IMG/VR virus record: IMGVR_UViG_3300027974_000031
Span: 1-64,000 of that record
DNA: 64,000 nt
Strand: one strand, 5' to 3'
Source: a virus
Both the position numbers and the translations under genes were made by a program. Position 1 is the first letter of the stretch. Each line of letters begins with the position of its first letter. Under the pieces are notes generated by a model. It saw only the letters and a list, made by a program, of their open reading frames with translations, was not told the DNA's origin and did not search any database. Below, piece after piece: positions 44,925 to 52,874 of this stretch.

Positions 44925-45437
44925 TTAATCTTTAATACGAATGTTTTCTACATTCAATCCTAATTTATCTGCGACTTCCTGTAATGTCAATTCAATAATT
45001 TTTGGTCGGTTATCCATGATAGTTCCATCTGAGTTTTCATAATAGATTTGATTACCATTCTGGTCATACTCACACTTATTCCAATATCCATTTGAATCTT
45101 CAAAATAGATTTCATTACCATTCAAGTTATACTCACACTTATTCCAATATCCATTTGAATCTTCAAAATAGATTTGATTACCATTCTGGTCATACTCACG
45201 CTTATTCCAAAATCCATTTGAGGTTTCAGAATAGATTAAATTACTATTCTGGTCATATTCATGCTTGAACCAAAGTCCATCTGAATCTTCATAATAGATT
45301 TGATTACCATTCTGATCATACTCACACTTATACCAAAATCCATCTGAATATTCACAATAGATTTCATCTTCATCTTTATTTTTAATAAAGAATGGAAAAT
45401 CTGTTATCTTTAAAAATTGTGCTATTGTTTCTTTCAT
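44925..45437 (-). CDS. repeat-array protein 1.3 (5 internal repeats)
   Basis: 170 residues, five 21-residue units between the common head (IAQFLKITDFPFFIKNKDED) and tail (GTIMDNRPKIIELTLQEVAD). Two adjacent units are nearly identical at DNA level (near 45060-45180), pointing to recent duplication. Confidence 0.75.
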   Translation of the reverse strand: MKETIAQFLKITDFPFFIKNKDEDEIYCEYSDGFWYKCEYDQNGNQIYYEDSDGLWFKHEYDQNSNLIYSETSNGFWNKREYDQNGNQIYFEDSNGYWNKCEYNLNGNEIYFEDSNGYWNKCEYDQNGNQIYYENSDGTIMDNRPKIIELTLQEVADKLGLNVENIRIKD

Positions 45438-45450
45438 AATTTTATTTTTT

Positions 45451-45963
45451 TTAATCTTTAATACGAATATTTTCTACATTCAATCCTAGTTTAGCTGCAA
45501 TCTGTTCTAAAGTTAATTCAATTACCTTTGGTCGGTTATCAATGATAATTCCATCTGAGTTTTCAGAATAGATTTCATTACCATTCTGATCATACTCACG
45601 CTTAGACCAACGTCCATCTGAATTTTCAAAATAGATTATGTTACCATTCTGGTCATACTCCCACTTAATCCAATATCCATCTGAATCTTCAGAATAGATT
45701 TCATTACCATTCTGGTCATACTCAGTCTTAAACCAATATCCATCTGAATCTTCACGATAGATTTGTTTACCATTCAAGTTATACTCACACTTATACCAAA
45801 ATCCATCTGAATCTTCACAATAGATTTCTTCTCCATTCAAGTTATACTCACACTTATACCAAAATCCATCTGAGTTCTCATAATAGATTTCATCTTCATC
45901 TTTACTTTTAATACAGAATGGAAAATCTGTTACCTTTAAAAATTGTGCTATTGTTTCTTTCAT
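45451..45963 (-). CDS. repeat-array protein 1.2 (5 internal repeats)
   Basis: 170 residues, five 21-residue units. The head is IAQFLKVTDFPFCIKSKDED. The tail begins GIIIDNRPKVIELTLEQIAA. A few positions vary most (residue before YW and the K/R-E-Y block), the rest is near constant. Confidence 0.75.
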   Translation of the reverse strand: MKETIAQFLKVTDFPFCIKSKDEDEIYYENSDGFWYKCEYNLNGEEIYCEDSDGFWYKCEYNLNGKQIYREDSDGYWFKTEYDQNGNEIYSEDSDGYWIKWEYDQNGNIIYFENSDGRWSKREYDQNGNEIYSENSDGIIIDNRPKVIELTLEQIAAKLGLNVENIRIKD

Positions 45964-45976
45964 AAAAAGATTTCTT

Positions 45977-46363
45977 TTAATCTTTGATACGAATGTTCTT
46001 TACATTCAGTCCTAATTTATCTGCAATCTGTTCTAAAGTTAATTCAATTACCTTTGGTCGGTTATCAATGATAGTTCCTTCTGAGTTTTCAGAATAGATT
46101 TCATTACCATTCTGGTCATATTCATGCTTATACCAAAATCCATCTGAATATTCACAATAGATTTCTTTACCATTCTGGTCATATTCACGCTTAATCCAAT
46201 ATCTATCTGAATCTTCACAATAAATTTGTTTACCATTCAAGTTATACTCACGCTTAATCCAGTATCCATTTGAATCTTCATGATAGATTTCTTTATTATT
46301 CTTATTTTTAATAAGGAATGGAAAATCTTTTACTTTTAATAGTTGTGCAATTGTTTCTTTCAT
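45977..46363 (-). CDS. repeat-array protein 1.1 (3 internal repeats), first of array 1
   Basis: 128 residues, only three 21-residue units between the common ends, making it the shortest member. It is the first gene after the TTGACA/TAATAT promoter at 46395-46422, with a leader of about 30 nt. Members of the array are probably co-transcribed from here. Confidence 0.75.
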   Translation of the reverse strand: MKETIAQLLKVKDFPFLIKNKNNKEIYHEDSNGYWIKREYNLNGKQIYCEDSDRYWIKREYDQNGKEIYCEYSDGFWYKHEYDQNGNEIYSENSEGTIIDNRPKVIELTLEQIADKLGLNVKNIRIKD

Positions 46364-46392
46364 AATTTTATTTTTTTAATCTTTGATCGTCT

Positions 46393-46587
46393 TTATATTA
46401 ACTCAATCTTGGTTTCTGTCAAGTCTTTTCTATCTTGATTCTTCAATCGGGATTTAGCGAGCTTTCTAGCCCACTTTCTAAATTCCTGGATATTCTTAAT
46501 TTTTCGGCAGCAAGAACAGCCATATTTCAGTTCTTTCGTGCCCCCGTTCAGACATTCCTGCTTTTGAAGTTTTCTAAATTCGTCCAT
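46393..46587 (-). CDS. small Cys-containing basic protein
   Basis: 64 residues with a C-x9-10-C-x-C-C layout (QECLNGGTKELKYGCSCCRK) then a basic helix (FRKWARKLAKSRLKNQ). It is reminiscent of the zinc-ribbon protein at 39794. TTGACT-N17-TACAAT ends 5 nt before the ATG, so the message is probably leaderless. Confidence 0.65.
   Translation of the reverse strand: MDEFRKLQKQECLNGGTKELKYGCSCCRKIKNIQEFRKWARKLAKSRLKNQDRKDLTETKIELI
46395..46422 (-). promoter_or_regulatory. promoter of repeat array 1, TTGACA-N16-TAATAT
   Basis: TTGACA (46417-46422) and TAATAT (46395-46400) with 16-nt spacer, inside the 3' end of the upstream gene; its stop codon overlaps the -10. Confidence 0.75.
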
Positions 46588-46592
46588 GGCTA

Positions 46593-46621
46593 ATTGTAGC
46601 TCTGATTAGTCTATTAGTCAA
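46593..46621 (-). promoter_or_regulatory. leaderless-type promoter TTGACT-N17-TACAAT
   Basis: TTGACT (46616-46621), TACAAT (46593-46598), then 5 nt to ATG 46587. The start codon falls at about the expected +1. Confidence 0.75.
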
Positions 46622-47343
46622 GCAGACAAATAATTTTTATTTGAATCAGTCAAACCTGAATGAATATTAATTTGCTGTCCATCACTATAACCTTTGTCTG
46701 CAACCAATGCATTATAATTATTAACTGATTTTCCGGTTTTATAAACAACATCTGGAAAAAACTTGTTAATAGCTTGTTTAAGCATTTCAGACGAATTCAC
46801 CAGCATTAGGCTATAATTAGCCTGCAAGTCGCTTGCTATAGTGCTTTCCGTTGCTTCCTGCATATCCTTTAGCTTCTTAGATAGACCTTGCCACAGTCCA
46901 CAAAAATAGCTTTCCCTAGCAGTTTTAACCGTAACTTGTGGATTGTTTTCATAAAATTTATACCAAAGATTGAAAAAAGTATTTGTAAGATATTCATTCA
47001 AAAACTTGGCAAATTCGATTTTGTCTTTTTTTCCAACAAAATAAATTTTGCGTCCAATCGAACGATTACCGCCAGTAATAATTTCAACTTCAAAATATTT
47101 CTTAATAATATTAGAAACAAATCGTTGAGTAATTGGCAACCTTGCTTTGTTCGTTTCCATTTCTTCCTTTTCAATTTGATCAGAAGAATAATTGGAAGAA
47201 ACCCTAGACAATTCGATATTGTGTAGAGTAGCCAGTTCAATAGCCTTTTCCATGGCAGCACTAGCTTCATGTTCGTTCGATGAACCGCTAAGGGCAATCA
47301 ATTTTTCCAACTTAACAAGGATTTTTTCGTTCGGATTGTTCAT
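46618..47343 (-). CDS. DUF2786-type protein
   Basis: 241 residues. Residues 5-45 (ILVKLEKLIALSGSSNEHEA, ...AMEKAIELATLHNIEL) are a clear DUF2786 helical module, common in phage and bacterial proteins of unknown role. The C-terminal region (RFVSNIIKKYFEVEI, ESYFCGLWQGLSKKLKDMQE) is the usual companion. TTGACA-N16-TAATAT stops 5 nt before the ATG. Function unknown. Confidence 0.8.
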   Translation of the reverse strand: MNNPNEKILVKLEKLIALSGSSNEHEASAAMEKAIELATLHNIELSRVSSNYSSDQIEKEEMETNKARLPITQRFVSNIIKKYFEVEIITGGNRSIGRKIYFVGKKDKIEFAKFLNEYLTNTFFNLWYKFYENNPQVTVKTARESYFCGLWQGLSKKLKDMQEATESTIASDLQANYSLMLVNSSEMLKQAINKFFPDVVYKTGKSVNNYNALVADKGYSDGQQINIHSGLTDSNKNYLSA

Positions 47344-47348
47344 GACTT

Positions 47349-47376
47349 ATATTACTAGAATTCAGCTATTTGTCAA
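47349..47376 (-). promoter_or_regulatory. leaderless-type promoter TTGACA-N16-TAATAT
   Basis: -35 at 47371-47376 and -10 at 47349-47354; 5 nt to ATG 47343. Confidence 0.8.
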
Positions 47377-47388
47377 TCAATTACTTCA

Positions 47389-47562
47389 TTACGCTCCAAT
47401 ATCTAAAATTTCTTCGCCTTCACGTTGTCCGATAGAATAATTAACGGGCCGAATTGCAATATATCGCATAGAAGAATCATCAGGAATTTCAATCATGATA
47501 GTATCCAGAAGTTCTCCATCTTCGCTAGTCACAGAGATTCGTATTGCACGTAGTTCTTTCAT
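47389..47562 (-). CDS. small hypothetical protein
   Basis: 57 residues (MKELRAIRISVTSEDGELLD, then IMIEIPDDSSMRYIAIRPVN), beta-rich. TTGACA with a weak TAAGGT -10 (spacer 16) ends 5 nt before the ATG, the same architecture as stronger neighbours, which supports it being real. Confidence 0.6.
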   Translation of the reverse strand: MKELRAIRISVTSEDGELLDTIMIEIPDDSSMRYIAIRPVNYSIGQREGEEILDIGA

Positions 47563-47580
47563 AATACACCTTACTCCGTT

Positions 47581-47850
47581 TTATTCTTCTGTCAACATTT
47601 TATCTTGCCTTTTAATCGTGTCCCAAGGATTTGCAAAAGAATCAAAATATCCCTGTTCGCGCAATTCATCTAGTTCTTCGTCCCTCCAAACAATTTTTAG
47701 TGGTGGGCAACCATAATGACTAAGCATAAAGGAAAAAATACTTTGATTTTCTTCATCCGTAACATATGCTGCCGTAGTCTTAGGATCATTCACTAACACA
47801 ACCTTGCACTCTCCACATTTTTCACAAACTGCATGATACCATGTTTTCAT
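47581..47850 (-). CDS. small CxxC protein
   Basis: 89 residues starting MKTWYHAVCEKCGECKVVLV, a possible small zinc site, then an acidic helical end (VWRDEELDELREQGYFDSF). It begins 6 nt after the preceding gene's stop (47857), so the two are probably one message. No family recognised. Confidence 0.6.
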   Translation of the reverse strand: MKTWYHAVCEKCGECKVVLVNDPKTTAAYVTDEENQSIFSFMLSHYGCPPLKIVWRDEELDELREQGYFDSFANPWDTIKRQDKMLTEE

Positions 47851-47856
47851 ATTATT

Positions 47857-47979
47857 TTATTGTTTTATTGTTTTAAACGCTTCTTCTTCCGTATAACCGA
47901 ATCCATTATTTGTATCATTAATCAATATTCCGGTTTCTCCATATTGATATGATACCATATAAAAATCAGAGTTGGGCAT
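47857..47979 (-). CDS. 40-residue hypothetical protein
   Basis: MPNSDFYMVSYQYGETGILI, then NDTNNGFGYTEEEAFKTIKQ. The pattern 'GYTEEEAFK' suggests a small beta-alpha fold. It starts 9 nt after a nine-codon leader ORF (47989-48018) that carries the promoter-proximal ATG. Confidence 0.55.
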   Translation of the reverse strand: MPNSDFYMVSYQYGETGILINDTNNGFGYTEEEAFKTIKQ

Positions 47980-47988
47980 ACGCAACAC

Positions 47989-48018
47989 CTACTTATAAAT
48001 CTTTTGTTTCTTTTCCAT
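47989..48018 (-). other. nine-codon leader ORF at a leaderless promoter
   Basis: MEKKQKIYK then TAG. TTGACG-N17-TAAATT ends 5 nt before its ATG. The gene at 47979 starts 9 nt after the TAG, so the mini-ORF may deliver ribosomes by re-initiation. Confidence 0.4.
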
Positions 48019-48079
48019 GTTCTAATTTACATCAATAACAGTTATTCGTCAAACACTTATTTTATTTTTTTATCCGTCT

Positions 48080-48136
48080 CTCTGCCCCTGTATTCACCAG
48101 TTTTGAAATTATATATTTTGTTACATTAACAATATA
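48080..48136. repeat. intergenic element with CTCTGCCCCTGTATTCAC
   Basis: An 18-nt string (48080-48097) matched by CTCTGCCCTTGTATTCAC at 56268-56285. Both are followed within 30 nt by an AT-rich hairpin (here TATATTTTGTTA / TAACAATATA, 48112-48136). The surrounding 48019-48260 holds no gene I can support. Confidence 0.6.
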
Positions 48137-48260
48137 TCAAATTTGAGAAAATATGAGGCTTCTTTCATATCATGTTAATAACCGTTCTTTTACTCATATT
48201 TGAGTTATTTCGCACGCCCGACAAAAATTTAATACAAATTGTTCTTTATTCATATAAAGA

Positions 48261-48446
48261 TTACGTAATACTTGCTTTATTCTGTCTGTGCCATTCTTGA
48301 ACCTCTTCTAAATTTACGGGCATATACGGACAATAAATCACTGATTTCGGACTTCCATCATCATATCTTTCTATAATTGGTTCATAACCTTCTTCGGTAG
48401 TTCGGAGGTCTATGAATCTTAATTTTGGAGGTTCTTCTTTATTCAT
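48261..48446 (-). CDS. small hypothetical protein
   Basis: 61 residues (MNKEEPPKLRFIDLRTTEEG, YEPIIERYDDGSPKSVIYCP). No family recognised. TTGATT-N16-TACAAT ends only 3 nt before the ATG. Confidence 0.6.
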   Translation of the reverse strand: MNKEEPPKLRFIDLRTTEEGYEPIIERYDDGSPKSVIYCPYMPVNLEEVQEWHRQNKASIT

Positions 48447-48449
48447 CTT

Positions 48450-48477
48450 ATTGTATCATGAATTAGACTCTAATCAA
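48450..48477 (-). promoter_or_regulatory. leaderless-type promoter TTGATT-N16-TACAAT
   Basis: -35 at 48472-48477, -10 at 48450-48455; ATG 48446 follows after 3 nt. The -35 overlaps the end of the upstream gene. Confidence 0.65.
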
Positions 48478-48887
48478 GCGAAACTTACGACTCCGACTAA
48501 ACAATCAGGTTTTTCACACGGTTCATAACGTGTAAAATCGTCTGACAATTTAAACCATGTTTCCCCATCTGATTCATGCCAATAATGCCCTTCAATAATA
48601 TTTGCCCCATGTTTTTCAATCAAAAGATAGGTATAATATCCAAGTTCTTGAATATATTCACAATTATTTTCGATTGTTTCAACCGCCAGTTCTTTAGACA
48701 AAAAATAACCCCGATTGGACGGCTTGTTAAGCATGTTTCGCAATCGTTTTTCCTGCACTTCGGGAGGCAAGACAAACCTAGATTTATCTACCATATGTCG
48801 ATACTGCTCTTCTAGTTCAAGGTTTTCAATCTGTCCCCGAATATAATTAGAGCTAAATCCAACGATTACCCAAATAAAATCATTCAT
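48474..48887 (-). CDS. hypothetical early protein
   Basis: 137 residues. The first 15 residues are hydrophobic (DFIWVIVGFSSNYI), the middle is helical (EEQYRHMVDKSRFVLPPEVQ), and the end has aromatic beta segments (EGHYWHESDGETWFKLSDDF). It starts 6 nt after the stop of the upstream gene and is probably co-transcribed. No family recognised. Confidence 0.6.
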   Translation of the reverse strand: MNDFIWVIVGFSSNYIRGQIENLELEEQYRHMVDKSRFVLPPEVQEKRLRNMLNKPSNRGYFLSKELAVETIENNCEYIQELGYYTYLLIEKHGANIIEGHYWHESDGETWFKLSDDFTRYEPCEKPDCLVGVVSFA

Positions 48888-48893
48888 AAAATA

Positions 48894-49145
48894 TTAATTA
48901 TTTTTAACCAAACTAACACCTTTTTCAGGTAGGTCAATTGTTACTTTATTATTTTCTGCCCATTCTTTAAAATCTTCTGCCATGTATTGAAGTAGCTTTT
49001 CAAATTCGACAGGTTCTTCCAAAGATTCATTAACACGAAAAAGTATAAAAACGCGCTTCATTACGTTTACCGCAGAAATCGCTACATCTTTCTTGATTTC
49101 TTTTTCAAAATCATCAATCGCGGTTCCGATAACATGTTTATTCAT
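48894..49145 (-). CDS. small acidic hypothetical protein
   Basis: 83 residues (IDDFEKEIKKDVAISAVNVM, EEPVEFEKLLQYMAEDFKEW), mostly helical. TAGAAT lies 5 nt before the ATG, fitting the leaderless pattern, but no clear TTGACA is spaced correctly. No family recognised. Confidence 0.55.
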   Translation of the reverse strand: MNKHVIGTAIDDFEKEIKKDVAISAVNVMKRVFILFRVNESLEEPVEFEKLLQYMAEDFKEWAENNKVTIDLPEKGVSLVKNN

Positions 49146-49210
49146 AAGTTATTCTAAAAATGTGATTAGTTTGATAATTTTATTATTTTTATTTAAATAT
49201 TTTCTGTCAA

Positions 49211-49423
49211 CTACCTTTTCATTTTATTCCAGTCTCCAGCACAAATAGAATGTAAGAAGCACCAAAAATATGGTTTAAGATACCATTTAGAATACATATG
49301 GTTCTTCCATTCTTCCCGTGTTCGGCCATCGTTAGGATCATTCACCAATAGAAACGGAATTCCGCACAAAAGAAGGGAAGGAATAAACAAACAAAAAGCC
49401 AGAATACGAATTAAGATTTTCAT
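49211..49423 (-). CDS. small membrane protein
   Basis: 70 residues with one N-terminal membrane span (ILIRILAFCLFIPSLLLCGI PFLL, in two parts) and a basic/aromatic tail (EEWKNHMYSKWYLKPYFWCF). TTGACA-N16-TATAAT, both boxes perfect, ends 5 nt before the ATG. Confidence 0.65.
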   Translation of the reverse strand: MKILIRILAFCLFIPSLLLCGIPFLLVNDPNDGRTREEWKNHMYSKWYLKPYFWCFLHSICAGDWNKMKR

Positions 49424-49428
49424 GCTTT

Positions 49429-49456
49429 ATTATACATCAAGGTTAATCGTTGTCAA
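49429..49456 (-). promoter_or_regulatory. perfect leaderless-type promoter TTGACA-N16-TATAAT
   Basis: Consensus -35 (49451-49456) and -10 (49429-49434); 5 nt to ATG 49423. Confidence 0.85.
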
Positions 49457-49577
49457 TGACTTTATGTTTATCCACCAGTTTAAATTTCTTTTGACTCATA
49501 ATTTCCCTAACTTGTTCCAAAGAAATAGGAGTGTAATTGTGGCAGTATCCAGTGCTTTAGTCAATTCGATTTTTAAC

Positions 49578-50366
49578 CTAATTTGTAAATTCAAGTTTTT
49601 TGTTGATAAGTTTTGGAAAACAGAAGTTCCAGACTGGAGCCGCTTGTTTCAAATATTTTACAAAATCGGCAAGTTCTTCTGGCTTGGAAGAATTAAAAGA
49701 CCAACTCATATCATCACACCCAAAAATATATACATGGTCATCATATACCCAAACACGCATATATGCTTCGTCACCAACAATTACTGGTTGTCCTGCATAA
49801 CGATCCGATTTAATCCAAAACTGTTCAACCACCCTTTCAGAATTTCTATTATAATATTCAGGATCATCTGTCAGGATTTCAGCATAGCAATTAATATCGA
49901 CTAAAACGGATTTGCGGGCCTTCTTACTCAATTTTCCATCATAGTTTTTGAAAAATTCATCTTGTCGTTTCATCATATCAAATGAACGTCCAGCACTTTC
50001 AAAAGAATCCTTTTTAGTCTGATTGAAACCAGTTTTCAACAAACTATCAGAAATATATTCTAGCCAACTAATCATTTGTTCGGTTGTTTCGGGAACAGGA
50101 ATTCTAAAAACATCATAAACATAGCTGAATAAATTATCAAAATAGAATTTGTCTTCTGCTGGTGTAATATCGAGTTTATTATTCTTACGACGATTTAGAA
50201 GTTCCATAATGATAGGAAAATCACAGTTATTATCCTGAATAAACTTCGCAATATCTTCGGGTGTCTGATATAGCGGAGGAAAATGGATAAAGTCGTTCGA
50301 TATATCGACTTTAGATAAGTCAATTTCACCGTCAGGAAGTTTTGGAAGATCGTTTTTCAGTTTCAT
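49578..50366 (-). CDS. hypothetical early protein
   Basis: About 262 residues from ATG 50366 (MKLKNDLPKLPDGEIDLSKV), which leaves 10 nt to the previous stop; a longer frame to 50435 overlaps that gene. Helical middle (SDSLLKTGFNQTKKDSFESA) and a beta-rich end (GDEAYMRVWVYDDHVYIFGC). Encoded with two smaller genes upstream as one group. No family recognised. Confidence 0.6.
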   Translation of the reverse strand: MKLKNDLPKLPDGEIDLSKVDISNDFIHFPPLYQTPEDIAKFIQDNNCDFPIIMELLNRRKNNKLDITPAEDKFYFDNLFSYVYDVFRIPVPETTEQMISWLEYISDSLLKTGFNQTKKDSFESAGRSFDMMKRQDEFFKNYDGKLSKKARKSVLVDINCYAEILTDDPEYYNRNSERVVEQFWIKSDRYAGQPVIVGDEAYMRVWVYDDHVYIFGCDDMSWSFNSSKPEELADFVKYLKQAAPVWNFCFPKLINKKLEFTN

Positions 50367-50376
50367 ATTACATTTT

Positions 50377-50580
50377 TTATTTTCTGTCACCAACAATTCC
50401 AATCCGTTTGCACCTATGTTTATTTGCCTTGGCAACCAATTCTTCTTCCTCGTTAAGGTCTGCCAAGGCTTTCCAATAAGCAGGATTCTTTTCTACTTCT
50501 TTAAAATATTTGGCAAATGGGTCATCTTCGGTAGAAAAATTAGTCTTAGCTAATTGCTGTATTGCGTCATTCCAATTCAT
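50377..50580 (-). CDS. small hypothetical protein
   Basis: 67 residues (MNWNDAIQQLAKTNFSTEDD, PFAKYFKEVEKNPAYWKALA), helical and acidic with a basic end. It starts 4 nt after the stop of the gene at 50585. No family recognised. Confidence 0.6.
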   Translation of the reverse strand: MNWNDAIQQLAKTNFSTEDDPFAKYFKEVEKNPAYWKALADLNEEEELVAKANKHRCKRIGIVGDRK

Positions 50581-50584
50581 ATAA

Positions 50585-50818
50585 TTATTTCTTCGTTGGT
50601 GTTAAAAAGCATTCGTCCATTGCACATATATTAATGGTCTTCCCGTCAAGATTTAATACACCTCTATAATATGTCCTATTTCTACCTAAATCTTCTGTCA
50701 TACTTTCATCAACCACAAATTTGCAGCCATTCTGGTGTGTTTTATAATTTTCATCGTAATAATAAACAATTTCTCCATGTTTATATTTTGCGCGGGGATT
50801 ATCTTTTTGATATTTCAT
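50585..50818 (-). CDS. small hypothetical protein
   Basis: 77 residues from ATG 50818 (MKYQKDNPRAKYKHGEIVYY). I choose it over an ATG 6 nt upstream because TATTAT then sits 6 nt before the start, as elsewhere. Beta-rich KOW/SH3-like look (HGEIVYYYDENYKTH, YYRGVLNLDGKTI), but no family assigned. Confidence 0.6.
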   Translation of the reverse strand: MKYQKDNPRAKYKHGEIVYYYDENYKTHQNGCKFVVDESMTEDLGRNRTYYRGVLNLDGKTINICAMDECFLTPTKK

Positions 50819-50824
50819 ATTCAT

Positions 50825-50852
50825 ATAATACCATTTTAGATCACAAAGTCAA
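50825..50852 (-). promoter_or_regulatory. leaderless-type promoter TTGACT-N16-TATTAT
   Basis: -35 at 50847-50852, -10 at 50825-50830; 6 nt to ATG 50818. Confidence 0.7.
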
Positions 50853-50885
50853 CATTTGATGTTGGGTTAGTATAAAAAAATAATT

Positions 50886-51269
50886 TTATTTTGTTTTTAG
50901 ATCTTCTAGTTCTTTTTGGTTAATGGTATAGGCTTTGATGGTTTCGTGGTTTAGTGAGTGAGCTTTTGCTAGTCTATGTACACCGTCAGCTATAAAGAGG
51001 CCGTCTGGGTATTTGACGATGATGATTGGGTATTTGAGGTCAGTTTGGTTGGCTCTTTCGATAAATTCTGGATGACCGGGTAGTTCTGATCCTTCTTCGT
51101 GTGGAGATGGTTCTAGGTTATGAAGAAGTTTAGAGATTGGTATTTCTTTTATTTTCTTATTTTTTTCTGCGTAGTTGACTATTCGTGGTACGGAGTAGGT
51201 GCCGTTGTTATCGGAGAAGGTTTGGTCTTCCATTCTGTAGGATTCAAAGAATTGTTTGAAGGTGATCAT
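50886..51269 (-). CDS. tagged ParB-like protein
   Basis: 127 residues: tag-like MITFKQFFESYRMED, then a ParB/sulfiredoxin-like fold: IPISKLLHNLEPSPHEEG, KYPIIIVKYPDGLFIADGVH (the DGxHR motif), RLAKAHSLNHETIKAYTI. ParB-like folds in phages serve as nucleases or nucleotide-handling proteins. TAAATA lies 4 nt before the ATG, a late box inside the early region, as expected if it belongs with the tagged set. Confidence 0.75.
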   Translation of the reverse strand: MITFKQFFESYRMEDQTFSDNNGTYSVPRIVNYAEKNKKIKEIPISKLLHNLEPSPHEEGSELPGHPEFIERANQTDLKYPIIIVKYPDGLFIADGVHRLAKAHSLNHETIKAYTINQKELEDLKTK

Positions 51270-51306
51270 GATTTATTTAGTGGTTTTTTTATTTTTTAAG
51301 GTCTTG

Positions 51307-51372
51307 TTACAGGTCGAATATTTTTTGATAGTCATTTGGTTCCACTAGGTTTGATTCTAGTTCGTTTTGCAT
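51307..51372 (-). CDS. 21-residue small ORF behind a promoter
   Basis: MQNELESNLVEPNDYQKIFD L. TTGCAC-N16-TATTAT ends 8 nt before the ATG. The start-proximal promoter is the only reason to list it; it could be chance. Confidence 0.35.
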   Translation of the reverse strand: MQNELESNLVEPNDYQKIFDL

Positions 51373-51423
51373 ACAACACCATAATACAGGCTTTTTAAAT
51401 AAGTGCAACTTTATTATTTTTAT

Positions 51424-52134
51424 TTAAATAAAATCTTTTGCAGGAACATTCATATTGATCAGGATTTTTTCCACCCCTTTTGCAAAATAATTCAGATAAA
51501 AATCAGCATCATTAGTAGCATTAGCAGCACTAGCAGCATAAGAAGCAGCATAAGCAGCATTAGCAGCATTAGCAGCATAAGAAGCAGCATAAGCAGCATT
51601 AGCAGCATTATCAGCAGCATAAGCAACATTAGCAGTATAAGCAGCATAAGCAGTATAAGAAGCATTAGCAGCATAAGAAGCAGAAACAGCATTAGCAGCA
51701 TAAGCATTTTTTGCATTTGCTAATGTTTTTGCACCAACTAAATCATTTTTTAATTTTGGAGTAAACCAAAAATAATTTTGTTTTGATAGAAAATATGGAA
51801 GAAAATCCGTGCAGGTAAACATCGCCAGTTTTTCTAAAAATTCTTTTCGATCAAAGTTATCATCTGTTCCCAATTGGAGAATTGCCAGATTTCGCATTCC
51901 TCTCGACCGTGCAAAATCGGAACTCCAACTTGAATCATTTAGACGAATCTTCAACGCTCGGATAGCACTATCTACACATTTTGGATCATCTGAATGATCC
52001 AATCCGAGTGAATAGCATATTGCGGCTTCAACGCACATCTGGCCAGGAATCGGGTTTCCTAGCCCATGTGATAGACCATGTGACAGTGTTTCGTCAATTT
52101 TGGCGACCAATTCTTTTGTTATTTCGATGTTCAT
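51424..52134 (-). CDS. Ala-rich repeat protein with conserved N-terminal domain
   Basis: 236 residues. Residues 1-130 (GQMCVEAAICYSLGLDHSDD, CVDSAIRALKIRLNDSSWSS, RGMRNLAILQLGTDD) belong to an uncharacterised family found in phages and bacteria. Residues 140-210 are an Ala/Tyr/Asn/Ser low-complexity stretch (AANAAYAAS repeats), probably one long helix, encoded by GCA/GCT-type trinucleotide repeats prone to slippage. TTGACA-N17-TATACT ends 6 nt before the ATG. Function unknown. Confidence 0.7.
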   Translation of the reverse strand: MNIEITKELVAKIDETLSHGLSHGLGNPIPGQMCVEAAICYSLGLDHSDDPKCVDSAIRALKIRLNDSSWSSDFARSRGMRNLAILQLGTDDNFDRKEFLEKLAMFTCTDFLPYFLSKQNYFWFTPKLKNDLVGAKTLANAKNAYAANAVSASYAANASYTAYAAYTANVAYAADNAANAAYAASYAANAANAAYAASYAASAANATNDADFYLNYFAKGVEKILINMNVPAKDFI

Positions 52135-52140
52135 ATGTTT

Positions 52141-52169
52141 AGTATATTCTTAAATTGTCAGTTTGTCAA
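52141..52169 (-). promoter_or_regulatory. leaderless-type promoter TTGACA-N17-TATACT
   Basis: -35 at 52164-52169, -10 at 52141-52146; 6 nt to ATG 52134. Confidence 0.8.
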
Positions 52170-52222
52170 CTATTCTTCTGGATTATCACAACCAATAATC
52201 TCCACTCGCGAATCATCAAAAT

Positions 52223-52300
52223 TGGCACACCGGGAGGGATTCAAACCCCCATAAAATCTTCTTAGAAGGAAGACGCCTAATTCATTCGAGCCACCGGTGC
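52223..52300 (-). tRNA. tRNA-Arg (anticodon UCU)
   Basis: Acceptor GCACCGG pairs with CCGGTGT (G-U at the end), the anticodon arm is TCTTC-CTTCTAA-GAAGA with anticodon TCT, the T-arm has loop TTTGAAT, and CCA is encoded. The D-stem is only three pairs (GCT/GGC). It reads AGA, a common codon in this AT-rich phage. Confidence 0.85.
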
Positions 52301-52323
52301 ATTAATAGAAATTTGTTACTCGT

Positions 52324-52485
52324 CTAGTCGTTTTTGAGTGCTAGGGCAAGATATAACAGGATAAAACCGGTTTCAAACTTACCATTCCACTGTTCAATCG
52401 GTGCATGATCTACAAACTTTCCGATAATTCCAAAAGCAAAGGATAATCCAGCACCAAAAAATAAAGTAGGTCTATCAACTTTCAT
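52324..52485 (-). CDS. small membrane protein
   Basis: 53 residues from ATG 52485 (MKVDRPTLFFGAGLSFAFGI), with two short hydrophobic segments (LFFGAGLSFAFGIIG and FILLYLALAL). I prefer this start because TATATT lies 5 nt upstream; an ATG at 52527 gives 14 more residues. Unknown function. Confidence 0.55.
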   Translation of the reverse strand: MKVDRPTLFFGAGLSFAFGIIGKFVDHAPIEQWNGKFETGFILLYLALALKND

Positions 52486-52536
52486 AACTAAATATAATCT
52501 ATTTCTATGTTTATCAGATTCAAACAATTTGATTAT

Positions 52537-52869
52537 TTAGATAAACAGCTTTTGCAAGTCTGCCAATGCTTTAGACTGCTTATTCCAGAAGCTAATTGTA
52601 TCAATATAAAAATCTATATCATTTAATTGCGCATCTGTTAAATTCATTTTTTCGGATTGAATATCATCTGGAGTGATAAGTTCATCAATTTGAATTATTA
52701 GCTTTTTGATTTTTTCTTCTATGTGAAGACTTTTATTCCAACTAAGATTCTTGCATCTTGCTTGATAAAGTTTTTGACTTAGTTTTGCGATTTTCTTATA
52801 TTTAAGAACTAGCAAGGCTTGTTCGTTTTTAGTTAGAGTGTAATAAAGATTTTGAAGATAGATGAACAT
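52537..52869 (-). CDS. hypothetical helical protein
   Basis: 110 residues from ATG 52869 (MFIYLQNLYYTLTKNEQALL). The promoter TTGACA-N16-TACATT ends 5 nt upstream and would be inside the gene if the ATG at 52902 were used. Lys-rich helices. Its first residues resemble those of the next gene (MSQYFFNITKN), and the two share their upstream DNA. Confidence 0.6.
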   Translation of the reverse strand: MFIYLQNLYYTLTKNEQALLVLKYKKIAKLSQKLYQARCKNLSWNKSLHIEEKIKKLIIQIDELITPDDIQSEKMNLTDAQLNDIDFYIDTISFWNKQSKALADLQKLFI

Positions 52870-52874
52870 ATTAG

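Noticed and set aside
49443-49520. Possible 25-codon gene with TTG start (MSQKKFKLVDKHKVIDND end)
   Set aside because: No ATG in a usable position and a weak -10; the protein-like end is suggestive but not enough.
51403-51723. Plus-strand Ser/Ile repeat frame
   Set aside because: It is the antisense of the Ala-rich repeat of the minus-strand gene.
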